A DNA stretch of 64,000 bases. Source: Streptomyces zhaozhouensis. GTDB taxonomy: Bacteria > Actinomycetota > Actinomycetes > Streptomycetales > Streptomycetaceae. Of this stretch, positions 43,701-50,994 are shown piece by piece. The stretch is from positions 124,001-188,000 of the forward strand of contig NZ_OCNE01000002.1 of the NCBI RefSeq assembly GCF_900230195.1, written 5' to 3'. The position numbers were made by a program, and so were the translations under genes. Position 1 is the stretch's first letter. Each line of letters starts with the position of its first letter. The notes beneath the pieces were generated by a model. The model worked only from the letters and a program-made list of their open reading frames with translations. It was not told the DNA's origin and did no database searches.

Positions 43701-43935
43701 GCAGGGCGACGTCGTCTGGCGCCGGCGGGCGACGCCCTGGGGCGCGCCCACGGGGCAGGGCTCGGACACGGCGCACTGCCCGCTGGGGTTCCCCGGGCAG
43801 TTGTACGACGAGGAGACGGGGCTCTTCCACGACTTCCGGCACGGCCACCGCGCCTACGACCCGGCCGACGCGCGCTGCCTCAGCCCGGTCGCCGACCCGG
43901 AGGCCCCGTTCACCCTGCTGCCCTGGCGGGGGTGA
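40750..43935 (+). CDS. RHS/YD-repeat protein without a toxin domain
   Basis: 1061 aa. Residues about 70-220 look like the DUF6531 domain of RHS proteins (VDPLRGRLRLTSEDVRLQGVLPLVLTRHHRGRT). After that there are roughly 30 YD-type repeats of the form G-x-L-x-x-x-x-D-x-x-G-R-x-x-R. The C-terminus ends shortly after a diverged core signature (FPGQLYDEETGLFHDFRHGHRAYDPADARCLSPVADP), with only ten more residues. Usual RHS proteins carry a variable toxin there. No signal peptide or VgrG/PAAR partner seen. It may be a shell protein or one that lost its tip. Confidence 0.9.
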   Translation: MTGSPLGGSAGEGSPLDGSPLAGVPRVATPSLAEPEELWRGPWLGPVAPESGRPRLAPLWAGEERPVARPLPGIDGVDPLRGRLRLTSEDVRLQGVLPLVLTRHHRGRTRAGRAFGVAWASTLDQRLLLRDRSVRLVTETGRLLHYPRPEAGSGRPVLPERGGRWPLTWDGTPGGTITVHRPEARLTLRFRSLPDGTGAELPLVAVVDSWGNALAIRRDARGRPREITHSGGHRLGFETDAAGRVVEARLLSAEGAPTLLRCRYDRAGNLTEVEDAAGGVEHHLYDEDRRIVERRDRAGDTFRYTHDARGRIVAVAGPDGLRSRTFAYEGARTTRTDALGEAWVFTRDGSGQLVSLTDPLGNVTRYTCDAEGRLLTVTDPLGHTTTHRYDPLGHLVETVWPDGTRRTVEHDADGRPTLCVAEDGETTRLAWDARGGLASVTAPGGRHLRLTHHPRGALATVTDALGAEWRYTCDRAGLPVSVTDPTGETTTLERDAHGAVVRITGPGGGQRRVERDALGRVVALTDATGAEDRWRRDPLGRLVAHTDPAGGETRWERGPLGLVHALTRPDGRTLRYAYDAEGRRTRIVDAAGRAWEYTHDAAGRPVELADVGERPIRLRHDAAGRCVGWTNGAGQRVSLRLDARGRLVERRTDLGRDVFRYDEVGRLVAAENSEIRLTIERDPFGAVLAELVGDRAVTFERDAAGRTVRLTHPSGGTTEQTRDAAGRLVELTADGHRVALELDADGREVARGFGRSGAVRQRWDAAGRLVEQTLLSGTSRRRRGWEYRADGALTGSFDEVAGETRWERDAVGRPTRVREAAGETAFEYDARGQLAGIEREFDGPLLVADAAGAGWRHDARGRVVATTRKLPSGAVGTCHYTWDALDRLTDVVMPDGSHWHYVHDPLGRRVARQLLDEFGEVRERSTVDWAGGVPVARTDPDGSVTSWHWAPDDHRRPLAQTESGGRLLGVVTDPDGTPTELVDEQGDVVWRRRATPWGAPTGQGSDTAHCPLGFPGQLYDEETGLFHDFRHGHRAYDPADARCLSPVADPEAPFTLLPWRG

Positions 43936-44010
43936 CGCGCCGACGCGGGCGGGGGCGGGGCGGGGCGGGCGGGGGCGGGGCGGGCGCCCCGGGTGTCCCG
44001 GGCCGCGGGC

Positions 44011-44076
44011 GCCTCGGGCCGCGGGTGTCCCGGGCCGGCGGGAGCCTCGGGCCGCGGGTGTCCCGGGCCGGCGGGA
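44011..44076. repeat. Two tandem 33-bp repeats after the RHS gene
   Basis: Two identical 33-bp units (44011-44043 and 44044-44076), each starting gcctcgggccgcgggtgtcc, with a partial third copy before them. Located in the short gap between the RHS gene and the next gene. Confidence 0.75.
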
Positions 44077-44116
44077 GCCACTAGGGTCTGCTGCGAGAGA
44101 CCCGAGGAGCGCCCGC

Positions 44117-44575
44117 ATGACGTACTACGCCGACCTCAGCCGCTACACCAGGCACCCCGCCGGCGTCCCCTCCGGGGTCACCGCGCTCAACGTCGGCTGG
44201 CTCTCGTGGACCCGGCGCTACCCCCGGTTCGCGAGGGGCCGCGTCCCCGAGGAGTTCGCCGCCGCGCTGACGCTGCTGTGCCGGGACGGCCAGCGCGAGC
44301 GGACCAGCCGGTTCCACCCGTGCGGTCTGCCGCATCTCGTCGGGGAGCGGCGCCGGCCGGTGCGGATGAGGGTGGCGGGCGAGGACGTGCTGCTGGGGAA
44401 CTCCGAGGTCGTGGCGGTGGCGGCCGACGGGACCTGGCTGGTCGCGCCCTCCCTGATCCATCACTACGTGACGCGTCACCGCTACCGGCCGCCCGAGGAG
44501 TTCGTCGAGGCGGTGCTGGCCGCCCGCACGCCGCGGGCGGAGTCCGCGGCGGTCACGGCCGGGTCCCCGCGCTGA
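44117..44575 (+). CDS. Conserved hypothetical protein next to the RHS gene
   Basis: 152 aa, GAGGAG before the ATG. It starts MTYYADLSRYTRHPAGVPSGVTALNVGWLSW and ends with SLIHHYVTRHRYRPPEEFVEAVLAA. From memory this pattern recurs in a small actinobacterial family without known function. Soluble, with FHPCGLPHLVGERR containing Cys and His residues. Because it follows an RHS gene an immunity role could be imagined, but the RHS protein shows no toxin. Its end overlaps the convergent reductase gene by 23 bp. Confidence 0.6.
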   Translation: MTYYADLSRYTRHPAGVPSGVTALNVGWLSWTRRYPRFARGRVPEEFAAALTLLCRDGQRERTSRFHPCGLPHLVGERRRPVRMRVAGEDVLLGNSEVVAVAADGTWLVAPSLIHHYVTRHRYRPPEEFVEAVLAARTPRAESAAVTAGSPR

Positions 44576-45023
44576 GGCGCAGGGCGAAGACCGGGTGGTC
44601 GGCGGCGACCGCGCGCAGCTCCTCCTCCGTCGAGCGGGCCGTCACGCCGCCGAAGAAGCCCCGCACCTGGTACTCCCAGCGTTCCAGGTAGGCGCGCAGC
44701 AGCTCCGGCTTGTGCGCGTCCTCGATCTCGACGGCGGTGAACGGGCTGATCCGCCGCCCCAGCACCAGCGTGCCCTCGCCGGCCGCGCGCAGGTTGTGCG
44801 TCCACGGGACGTGACCGCGGGCCCCGACCAGGTAGTGACGGCCGTCGTGCTCCAGCAGGTTGACCGGCACCCGGCGCAACTCCCCCGACTTCCGGCCGCG
44901 CACCACCAGCCGGCGCGAGCCCCCGATGCCCCATCCCCAGGAGTGCAGGGTGCTGACCAGGTGGTGGCTGATTCTGTTGGCGAGTGCTCCGGTGCGGACG
45001 GCGGTGGGGCGACGGGGTTCCAT
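44553..45023 (-). CDS. Nitroreductase-family deazaflavin (F420)-dependent oxidoreductase
   Basis: 156 aa, the size of Ddn-like split-barrel proteins. The family pattern is present: LVVRGRKSGELRRVPVNLLEHDGRHYLVGARGHVPWTHNLRAAGEGTLVLGRR, where the basic and glycine residues bind F420. ATG at 45023. It is divergent from a TetR gene, with two matching palindromes in between, so it is probably repressed by that protein. Substrate unknown. Confidence 0.9.
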   Translation of the reverse strand: MEPRRPTAVRTGALANRISHHLVSTLHSWGWGIGGSRRLVVRGRKSGELRRVPVNLLEHDGRHYLVGARGHVPWTHNLRAAGEGTLVLGRRISPFTAVEIEDAHKPELLRAYLERWEYQVRGFFGGVTARSTEEELRAVAADHPVFALRLSAGTRP

Positions 45024-45085
45024 CGTGGACCTCTCCTGGGTGTGCGGACGCGGGCTCGGCGAACGGGCACACCGAGCCGGAAACG

Positions 45086-45153
45086 AGAGAGCACTGCTCT
45101 CTGTTGTGAGCGACTGTGACAGAGTTCGGGCGCTCCCGCAAGAGCACTGCTCT
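45086..45153. promoter_or_regulatory. Double TetR operator
   Basis: AGAGAGCACTGCTCTCT (45086-45102) is a 17-bp palindrome and AGAGCACTGCTCT (45141-45153) repeats its core. Centres are 53 bp apart in the divergent promoter region of the F420-type reductase and tetR genes. One site probably serves each promoter. Confidence 0.75.
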
Positions 45154-45196
45154 CGTTTATGGTCGCCGCTCCCATCGGGCTGGCAGACTGTTCCCC

Positions 45197-45937
45197 ATGA
45201 CCGCCATCCGCACCGCCCGGCAGCGGGCACGCGACGAGGTGACCCGCACGATCAAGGACGAGGCCCGCCGACGGCTGGCCGCCGACGGCGCGGCGAAGCT
45301 CTCGCTGCGCGCCGTCGCCCGCGAGTTGGGCATGGTCTCCTCGGCGCTGTACCGCTACTTCCCGAGCCGCGACGAGTTGTTGACCGCGCTGATCGTGGAC
45401 TCCTACAACGCGCTCGGCGACGCCGTCGACGAGGCCCTGGAGCGGCGCGCGGACGCCGACCCGTGCGCGCGGTGGGTCGGCGTCTGCCACGCCGCGCGCC
45501 GTTGGGCGCTGGCGCATCCGCACGAGTACGCGCTGCTCTACGGCACGCCCGTGCCCGGCTACGCCGCCCCGGACGACACCATGGTCCCCGGGGTGCGACT
45601 GCCGCTGGCGCTGACCGTGATCGTCCGGGAGGCCGACCGGGCCGGCCGGCTCGGCCCGCCGGAGGGCGGCCCGCTCCCGGACGAGGTGCGGGAGGACCTC
45701 GCGCCGTTGACAGTCGAGCAGGTCCCCGGGCTGAGCCCGGAGACACTGGCGGCGGTCCTCGCCGCGTGGGCGCAACTGCTGGGGCTGGTGAGCACGGAGC
45801 TCTTCGGGCAGTTCAACGGGGCGGTCACCGCGCGGGAGCGCTTCTTCGAGCACGCGGCGACCCGACTGGGCCGCTCCGTCGGCCTCCCCCCGCCGACCGG
45901 GGAGCGGACCGGGGAGCCGACGACCGGGAGCGACTGA
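45197..45937 (+). CDS. TetR-family transcriptional regulator
   Basis: 246 aa from the ATG at 45197. N-terminal TetR domain: DEARRRLAADGAAKLSLRAVARELGMVSSALYRYFPSRDELLTALIVD. The larger C-terminal ligand domain carries WALAHPHEYALLYGTPVPGY, as in the WHG-type subgroup. The two palindromes upstream are the likely binding sites, giving autoregulation and control of the divergent reductase. Confidence 0.92.
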   Translation: MTAIRTARQRARDEVTRTIKDEARRRLAADGAAKLSLRAVARELGMVSSALYRYFPSRDELLTALIVDSYNALGDAVDEALERRADADPCARWVGVCHAARRWALAHPHEYALLYGTPVPGYAAPDDTMVPGVRLPLALTVIVREADRAGRLGPPEGGPLPDEVREDLAPLTVEQVPGLSPETLAAVLAAWAQLLGLVSTELFGQFNGAVTARERFFEHAATRLGRSVGLPPPTGERTGEPTTGSD

Positions 45938-46137
45938 CCTCGGCCGGCCGCGAACGGCCGCCCTCCGGGGCGCGGCCGACCGCGGCGGGAGCGGCTTCTT
46001 CGCAGGTCGGCGCGGGGCAACGTGCGTGTTTCACCCACCACTTAACGACCTGTGCCGCCCGTTCCGCGCGCCCCTAGAGTCGCCAGCGGCGGCGCCGGGT
46101 CGTCGCCTACGCCCGGAACGACCGAACAGGAGTCGCA

Positions 46138-47688
46138 GTGGTCAACAAAGTGGTCATCGTGGGTGGCGGCACGGCGGGTTGGATGACGGCCTCCTATCTG
46201 AAGGCCGCGTTCGCCGACCGGATCGACATCACGCTCGTGGAGTCCGACAGGGTCAGCACCATCGGCGTCGGTGAGGCCACGTTCAGCGACATCCGCCACT
46301 TCTTCGCCTTCCTGGGGCTGAAGGAGTCCGACTGGATGCCGGCCTGCAACGCCACGTACAAGCTGGCCGTGCGGTTCGAGAACTGGCGCGAGCCCGGCCA
46401 CCACTTCTACCACCCGTTCGAGCAGATGCGCTCGGTCAACGGCTTCCCGCTCACCGACTGGTGGCTCAAGGAGAAGCCGTCCGCGCGCTTCGACACCGAC
46501 TGCTTCGTGATGCCGTCGATCATCGACGCCGGGCTGAGCCCGCGCCACACCGACGGCCGCCTCATCGACCAGCCCTTCGACGAGGAGGCGGAGGAGATGC
46601 AGGGGCTGACGATGTCCGAGCACCAGGGCAAGACGCAGTTCCCCTACGCCTACCAGTTCGAGGCCGCGCTGCTGGCCAAGTTCCTCACCCGCTACTCCAC
46701 CGACCGGGGCGTGCGGCACATCGTCGACGACGTCAACCACGTCGAGCTGGACGAACGCGGCTGGATCAGCGGCGTCCGCACCGCCGAGCACGGCGAGTTG
46801 ACCGGCGACCTCTACATCGACTGCACCGGCTTCCGCGCGATGCTGCTCAACAAGGCGCTCGACGTGCCGTTCATCTCGTTCCAGGACACGCTGCCCAACG
46901 ACAGCGCGGTGGCGCTCCAGGTGCCGATGGACATGGAGCGGCGCGGCATCCTGCCCTGCACCACCTCCACCGCGCAGGACGCCGGCTGGATCTGGACCAT
47001 CCCGCTGACGGGCCGGGTCGGCACCGGGTACGTCTACGCCAGGGACTACCTCTCCCCCGAGGAGGCCGAGCGGACCCTGCGCGAGTTCGTCGGCCCGGCC
47101 GCCGCCGACGCGGAGGCCAACCACATACGGATGCGGATCGGCCGCAGCGAGCGCTCCTGGGAGCGCAACTGCGTGGCGATCGGCCTCTCCAGCGGCTTCG
47201 TCGAACCGCTGGAGTCCACCGGCATCTTCTTCATCCACCACGCCATCGAGCAGCTGGTGAAGAACTTCCCCGGTGACGAGTGGAGCGACGTCCACCGCGA
47301 CCTCTACAACCGCTCGGTCGAGCATGTGATGGAGGGCGTGCGGGAGTTCCTGGTGCTGCACTACGTGGCGGCCAAGCGGAACGACACCCCGTACTGGAAG
47401 GACACCAACACCCGGGTCATCCCCGACGCGTTGGCCGAGCGCATCGAGAACTGGAAGCGCGTCCTGCCCGACTCGGAGAACGTCTTCCCCTACTACCACG
47501 GGCTGCCGCCGTACTCCTACATGTGCATCCTGCTCGGCATGGGGGGCATCGACCTGCACCACTCGCCCGGCCTCGACCTCAGCGACACGGCGGCGGCGCG
47601 GCGGGAGTTCGCGGCGATCCAGGAGAAGGCGTCCGGTCTGACGAAGGTCCTGCCCAAGGCCTACGACTACTTCACCCGGCTGGACTGA
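46138..47688 (+). CDS. Flavin-dependent tryptophan halogenase
   Basis: 516 aa from a GTG, with AGGAG 6 nt upstream. FAD-binding VVIVGGGTAGW (residues 5-15), catalytic lysine in TYKLAVRFENW (Lys75), the halogenase signature GWIWTIP (283-289) and FVEPLESTG (Glu356/Glu359) are intact, so it should chlorinate or brominate. The N-terminal 80 residues line up without gaps with my recollection of PyrH, a tryptophan 5-halogenase, but position on the indole cannot be told. It needs FADH2, and no dedicated reductase is adjacent. No NRPS or tryptophan-decorating genes surround it: an orphan halogenase. Confidence 0.93.
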   Translation: MVNKVVIVGGGTAGWMTASYLKAAFADRIDITLVESDRVSTIGVGEATFSDIRHFFAFLGLKESDWMPACNATYKLAVRFENWREPGHHFYHPFEQMRSVNGFPLTDWWLKEKPSARFDTDCFVMPSIIDAGLSPRHTDGRLIDQPFDEEAEEMQGLTMSEHQGKTQFPYAYQFEAALLAKFLTRYSTDRGVRHIVDDVNHVELDERGWISGVRTAEHGELTGDLYIDCTGFRAMLLNKALDVPFISFQDTLPNDSAVALQVPMDMERRGILPCTTSTAQDAGWIWTIPLTGRVGTGYVYARDYLSPEEAERTLREFVGPAAADAEANHIRMRIGRSERSWERNCVAIGLSSGFVEPLESTGIFFIHHAIEQLVKNFPGDEWSDVHRDLYNRSVEHVMEGVREFLVLHYVAAKRNDTPYWKDTNTRVIPDALAERIENWKRVLPDSENVFPYYHGLPPYSYMCILLGMGGIDLHHSPGLDLSDTAAARREFAAIQEKASGLTKVLPKAYDYFTRLD

Positions 47689-47707
47689 GCCCCGCCCCTC
47701 CCCCGAC

Positions 47708-47737
47708 GGGCCGACCCCGCCTTCCCGGGGTCGGTCC
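47708..47737 (+). terminator. Hairpin terminator after the halogenase gene
   Basis: gggccgacccc (47708-47718) / ggggtcggtcc (47727-47737), one G-U pair, 8-nt loop, 20 bp after the stop codon. It is followed by short gttccccgttcacc repeats and a duplicate of the last codons of the convergent MFS gene. Confidence 0.7.
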
Positions 47738-47803
47738 GTTCCCCGTTCACCGGGCGGCGCGTTCACCGTTCCCCGTTCCCCGGCCGTCGGCGCGCGCCCC
47801 CGC

Positions 47804-49111
47804 TCACCGGCCGTCGGCGCGCGCCGCGCCCGCCGGTTCGACCACCGGCGCCAGCACGGCGGCGACCAGGCAGGCGGCGCTGAGCACCAGCCACACCGGG
47901 TCGTAGCCGCCCAGCAGTTCCCGCGCCCCGGCGGCGAGGAACGCGGCGAGCCCGGCGCCGAGTTGGTGCGCGGCGTTGACCCAGCCGAAGACGATCGGCC
48001 CGTCCGCGCCGAACCGGTCGTTGGCCAACGCGATGACCGGCGGCACGGTCGCGATGTCCACCAGCCCGTAGACGACGGTGAACGCCACCAGCGCGGGCCC
48101 GGCGCCGGCGCCCAGCGCCTGCGGCAGCGCGAGCAGGGTCAGCGCGCGCACCCCGAAGTAGACGACCAGCAGCCGGCGCGGGTCGACGCGGTCGGTCAGC
48201 CACCCCGAGGCCAGCGCGCCGAGCGCCGAGAAGATCCCGATCAGGGAGAGCATCGAGGCCGCCGCCGTCGCGCCCACCCCGTGGTCGTGGGCGGCCGGCA
48301 CCCAGTGGGACCACATGATCCCGTTGGTGGAGGCGCCGCAGATCGCGAAGACCCCGGCGAGCAGCCAGAACGTCCCGGTGCGCGCCGCGCGCCCCAGCAC
48401 CCGCACCCCGTGCGCCGCCGCGCCCCCGGCGCGCGCCGGCCTGGGCACGGGGCGCGCGCCGCCGAGTGGCGCGAGCCCGACGTCGGCCGGGTGGTCGCGC
48501 AGCGCCCACGCGGCCAGGGCCGCCACCGCCAGGGCGACCAGCGCGAGGGTGACCACGGGCGGGCGCCAGCCGAGCCGGTCGACGCCGGTGGCCAGCAGCG
48601 GCAGAAAGAGCAACTGCCCCAGGTGGCCGGCCGCGCTGAGCCCTCCGACGACCACTCCACGGCGGCGCACGAACCAGTGCGCGGTGACCGTCGCGGCGAA
48701 CGTCGTGGTGAGGCTGCCGGTGCCGATCCCGATCAACAGGCCCCAGTACAGGGTCAGTTGCCAGGCAGCCGTCATCACCGAGGTGAGCAGCGCCCCCGCG
48801 CCGACCAGCACGAGCGCCACCGGCACCACCCGGCGCACCCCGAACCTGCCCATCGCGGCGGCCGCGAACGGCGCGGTCAGCCCGTACAGCACCATGTTGA
48901 CGGCGGTCGCCAGCGACACCTGGCCGCGCTCCCAGCCGAACTCGTTCTCCAGCGGCGTCACCAGCAGCCCCGGCACGGTGGCGAACGCGCCGGCCGTGAC
49001 GATCGCGACGGCGGCCACCGCCGCGATCCCCCAGGCGCGGTGCGGAAGGGTCCGTCGCCGGGGCACGGGGAACGGGGTGAGGGCCGCCGGCGTGGCGTTG
49101 TCGCAGGTCAT
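47804..49111 (-). CDS. MFS transporter
   Basis: 435 aa from the ATG at 49111; the frame is open to 49285 but that part overlaps the divergent regulator. About 12 membrane segments, with PGLLVTPLENEFGWERGQVSLATAVNMVLYGLTAPF and HWFVRRRGVVVGGLSAAGHLGQL, the pattern of the monocarboxylate/oxalate-formate antiporter-like group. It is divergent from the GlxA-type regulator by 70 bp, so that regulator may control it. Near the halogenase but convergent with it; a shared role is not shown. Confidence 0.88.
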   Translation of the reverse strand: MTCDNATPAALTPFPVPRRRTLPHRAWGIAAVAAVAIVTAGAFATVPGLLVTPLENEFGWERGQVSLATAVNMVLYGLTAPFAAAAMGRFGVRRVVPVALVLVGAGALLTSVMTAAWQLTLYWGLLIGIGTGSLTTTFAATVTAHWFVRRRGVVVGGLSAAGHLGQLLFLPLLATGVDRLGWRPPVVTLALVALAVAALAAWALRDHPADVGLAPLGGARPVPRPARAGGAAAHGVRVLGRAARTGTFWLLAGVFAICGASTNGIMWSHWVPAAHDHGVGATAAASMLSLIGIFSALGALASGWLTDRVDPRRLLVVYFGVRALTLLALPQALGAGAGPALVAFTVVYGLVDIATVPPVIALANDRFGADGPIVFGWVNAAHQLGAGLAAFLAAGARELLGGYDPVWLVLSAACLVAAVLAPVVEPAGAARADGR

Positions 49112-49181
49112 GGGTTCAGCCTCGCCTCGGGCCACCGCCCCGCCCAGTGGCCGGAACGACGGGATGCGCAACAATCGGGCC

Positions 49182-50264
49182 ATGACCCCTCGCACCGCCT
49201 TCCCTCCCCCGCCCGCCGGGGCCGCGCCCCGGCACCGGGTCGCCGTCCTGGTCCGCCCGCGCCTGCTCTCCCTGGAGCTGGGCATCGTCCACCAGCTCCT
49301 CGGCCAGGCCAGGGCGGGCGGGGACCCCGAGGGCGCACCGCTCTACGAGGTGCTGACCTGCGCCACCGAGCCCGGAGAGCTGCCCACCGACGGCGACTTC
49401 ACGCTGACCGTGCGCCACGGTCCCGAGGCGCTGGCCGAGGCGGACACCGTGCTGGTGCTCTCCTCCCCCGACGACTACACGCTCGACCGGCCCGAGCTGA
49501 CACCGCCGCTGGCGCGGGCGTTCGCGCGGCTGCGGCCGGACGCCAGGGTCGCCTCCATCTGCACCGGCGCGTTCGTGCTGGCCTCGGCCGGGCTGCTCGA
49601 CGGGCGGCGGGCGACCACGCACTGGCGCCACGCGGAGTCCTTCGCGCGGCTCTTCCCCCGGGTCACCCTCGACCGGGACGTGCTCTACACGGACGGCGGT
49701 GACGACATCCCCACGCACGGAAACGGGGGCGGGAGCGGGGGCGAGGGCGGCGGCGGGAGCGGCGGCGCGGTGCTGACCTCGGCCGGCTGCGCGGCCGGGA
49801 TCGACCTGTGCCTCCATCTGATCCGCGCCGACCACGGGATGGCCGTGGCCAACGACGTCGCCCGCCGCACGGTGGTGCCGCCGCACCGGGAGGGCGGCCA
49901 GTGCCAGTTCATCAGGGAACCGGTCCCCCAGCCGGCCTCGCCCGGCACGGCGGCGTCCCGGGAGTGGGCGCTGCGACGGTTGGGCGAACCGATCACGCTG
50001 GCGGCGCTGGCCGCGCGCGAGTCGATGAGCGTGCGCCACTTCACGCGCCGCTTCCGCGCGGAGGTCGGGATGGCGCCGATGGCCTGGCTGACGGAGCAAC
50101 GGCTGCGCTTCGCGCGGGAGTTGCTGGAGGAGTCGGACCTGTCCGTGGACCGGGTCGCCGAACGGTCGGGGCTGGGCACGGCGGCCAACCTCCGCCAGCG
50201 TTTCCACGCCGCGCTCGGCCTTTCGCCGAGCGCCTACCGCGCCACGTTCCGCGGCCGCGGGTGA
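49182..50264 (+). CDS. GlxA-type regulator (DJ-1/PfpI domain plus AraC HTH)
   Basis: 360 aa. Residues 18-240 are a DJ-1/PfpI-like domain with the elbow ASICTGAFVLASAGLL (Cys128). Residues 265-355 are an AraC HTH pair: ITLAALAARESMSVRHFTRRFRAEVGMAPMAWLTEQRLRFARELLEESDLSVDRVAERSGLGTAANLRQRFHAALGLSPSAYR in blocks. Residues 180-196 are a Gly/Ser-only insertion encoded by short GC repeats within the DJ-1 domain. It is divergent from the MFS gene, its probable target. Confidence 0.92.
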   Translation: MTPRTAFPPPPAGAAPRHRVAVLVRPRLLSLELGIVHQLLGQARAGGDPEGAPLYEVLTCATEPGELPTDGDFTLTVRHGPEALAEADTVLVLSSPDDYTLDRPELTPPLARAFARLRPDARVASICTGAFVLASAGLLDGRRATTHWRHAESFARLFPRVTLDRDVLYTDGGDDIPTHGNGGGSGGEGGGGSGGAVLTSAGCAAGIDLCLHLIRADHGMAVANDVARRTVVPPHREGGQCQFIREPVPQPASPGTAASREWALRRLGEPITLAALAARESMSVRHFTRRFRAEVGMAPMAWLTEQRLRFARELLEESDLSVDRVAERSGLGTAANLRQRFHAALGLSPSAYRATFRGRG

Positions 50265-50349
50265 GCACGGAGCGCCCGCGCGGCAGCCGGGCGGTCACTC
50301 CCTGCGCCTTTCGCTCCTCCGCCCCTCCGCCCCTCCGCCCCCGGCCGGG

Positions 50350-50994
50350 CTACCTGCTGTCGAGGAACGTCAGGACGGCGAGGACCCTGCGGTGACCGCC
50401 GTCCTCGGCCGGCAGGTCGAGGCGGTTGAAGATGTTGCCCACGTGCTTCTGCACCGCGTTGTCCGTGATCACCAGCCGCTCGGCGATCTCGGGGTTGGTG
50501 AGTCCCTGGGCCATCAGGGCCAGCACCTCCCGCTCCCTGGGCGTGAGACGGTCGACGGGGCGGGCCGCCGTGGAGGCCATCAACTGGGCGACGACCTCGG
50601 GATCCATCACGGTGCCCCCGCCCGCCACCCGGCGCAGCGCGTCCAGGAACTCCCCGACCCGGCTGACCCGGTCCTTCAGCAGATAGCCGACGCCGCCGCG
50701 CCCGTCGGAGAGCAACTCCCTGGCGTAGACCTTCTCCACGTACTGGGAGAGCACCAGCACCGGCAGCCCGGGGCGCTCGGCGCGCAGCCGCACCGCGGCG
50801 CGCACCCCCTCGTCGCGGAACGTCGGCGGCAGCCGCACGTCGGCGATCACCACGTCGGGGCGGTGCTCGGCGACGGCCGTCAGCAGCGCGGGCCCCTCGG
50901 TGACGATCTCCGCCACCTCCATGCCCTTGGTCTCCAGCACCAGCCGCAGCCCGGCGGAGAGCAGCACGTTGTCCTCGGCGATCACGACCCGCAC
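50350..50994 (-). CDS. NarL/LuxR-type response regulator
   Basis: 214 aa from a GTG at 50994. The receiver domain has the acidic pocket (AEDN) and phospho-acceptor VVIADVRLP (Asp52). The C-terminal LuxR HTH is LTPREREVLALMAQGLTNPEIAERLVITDNAVQKHVGNIFNRL. The start lies inside the 3' end of the histidine kinase gene (13-bp overlap), so the pair is co-translated. Its regulon is unknown. Confidence 0.94.
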   Translation of the reverse strand: MRVVIAEDNVLLSAGLRLVLETKGMEVAEIVTEGPALLTAVAEHRPDVVIADVRLPPTFRDEGVRAAVRLRAERPGLPVLVLSQYVEKVYARELLSDGRGGVGYLLKDRVSRVGEFLDALRRVAGGGTVMDPEVVAQLMASTAARPVDRLTPREREVLALMAQGLTNPEIAERLVITDNAVQKHVGNIFNRLDLPAEDGGHRRVLAVLTFLDSR

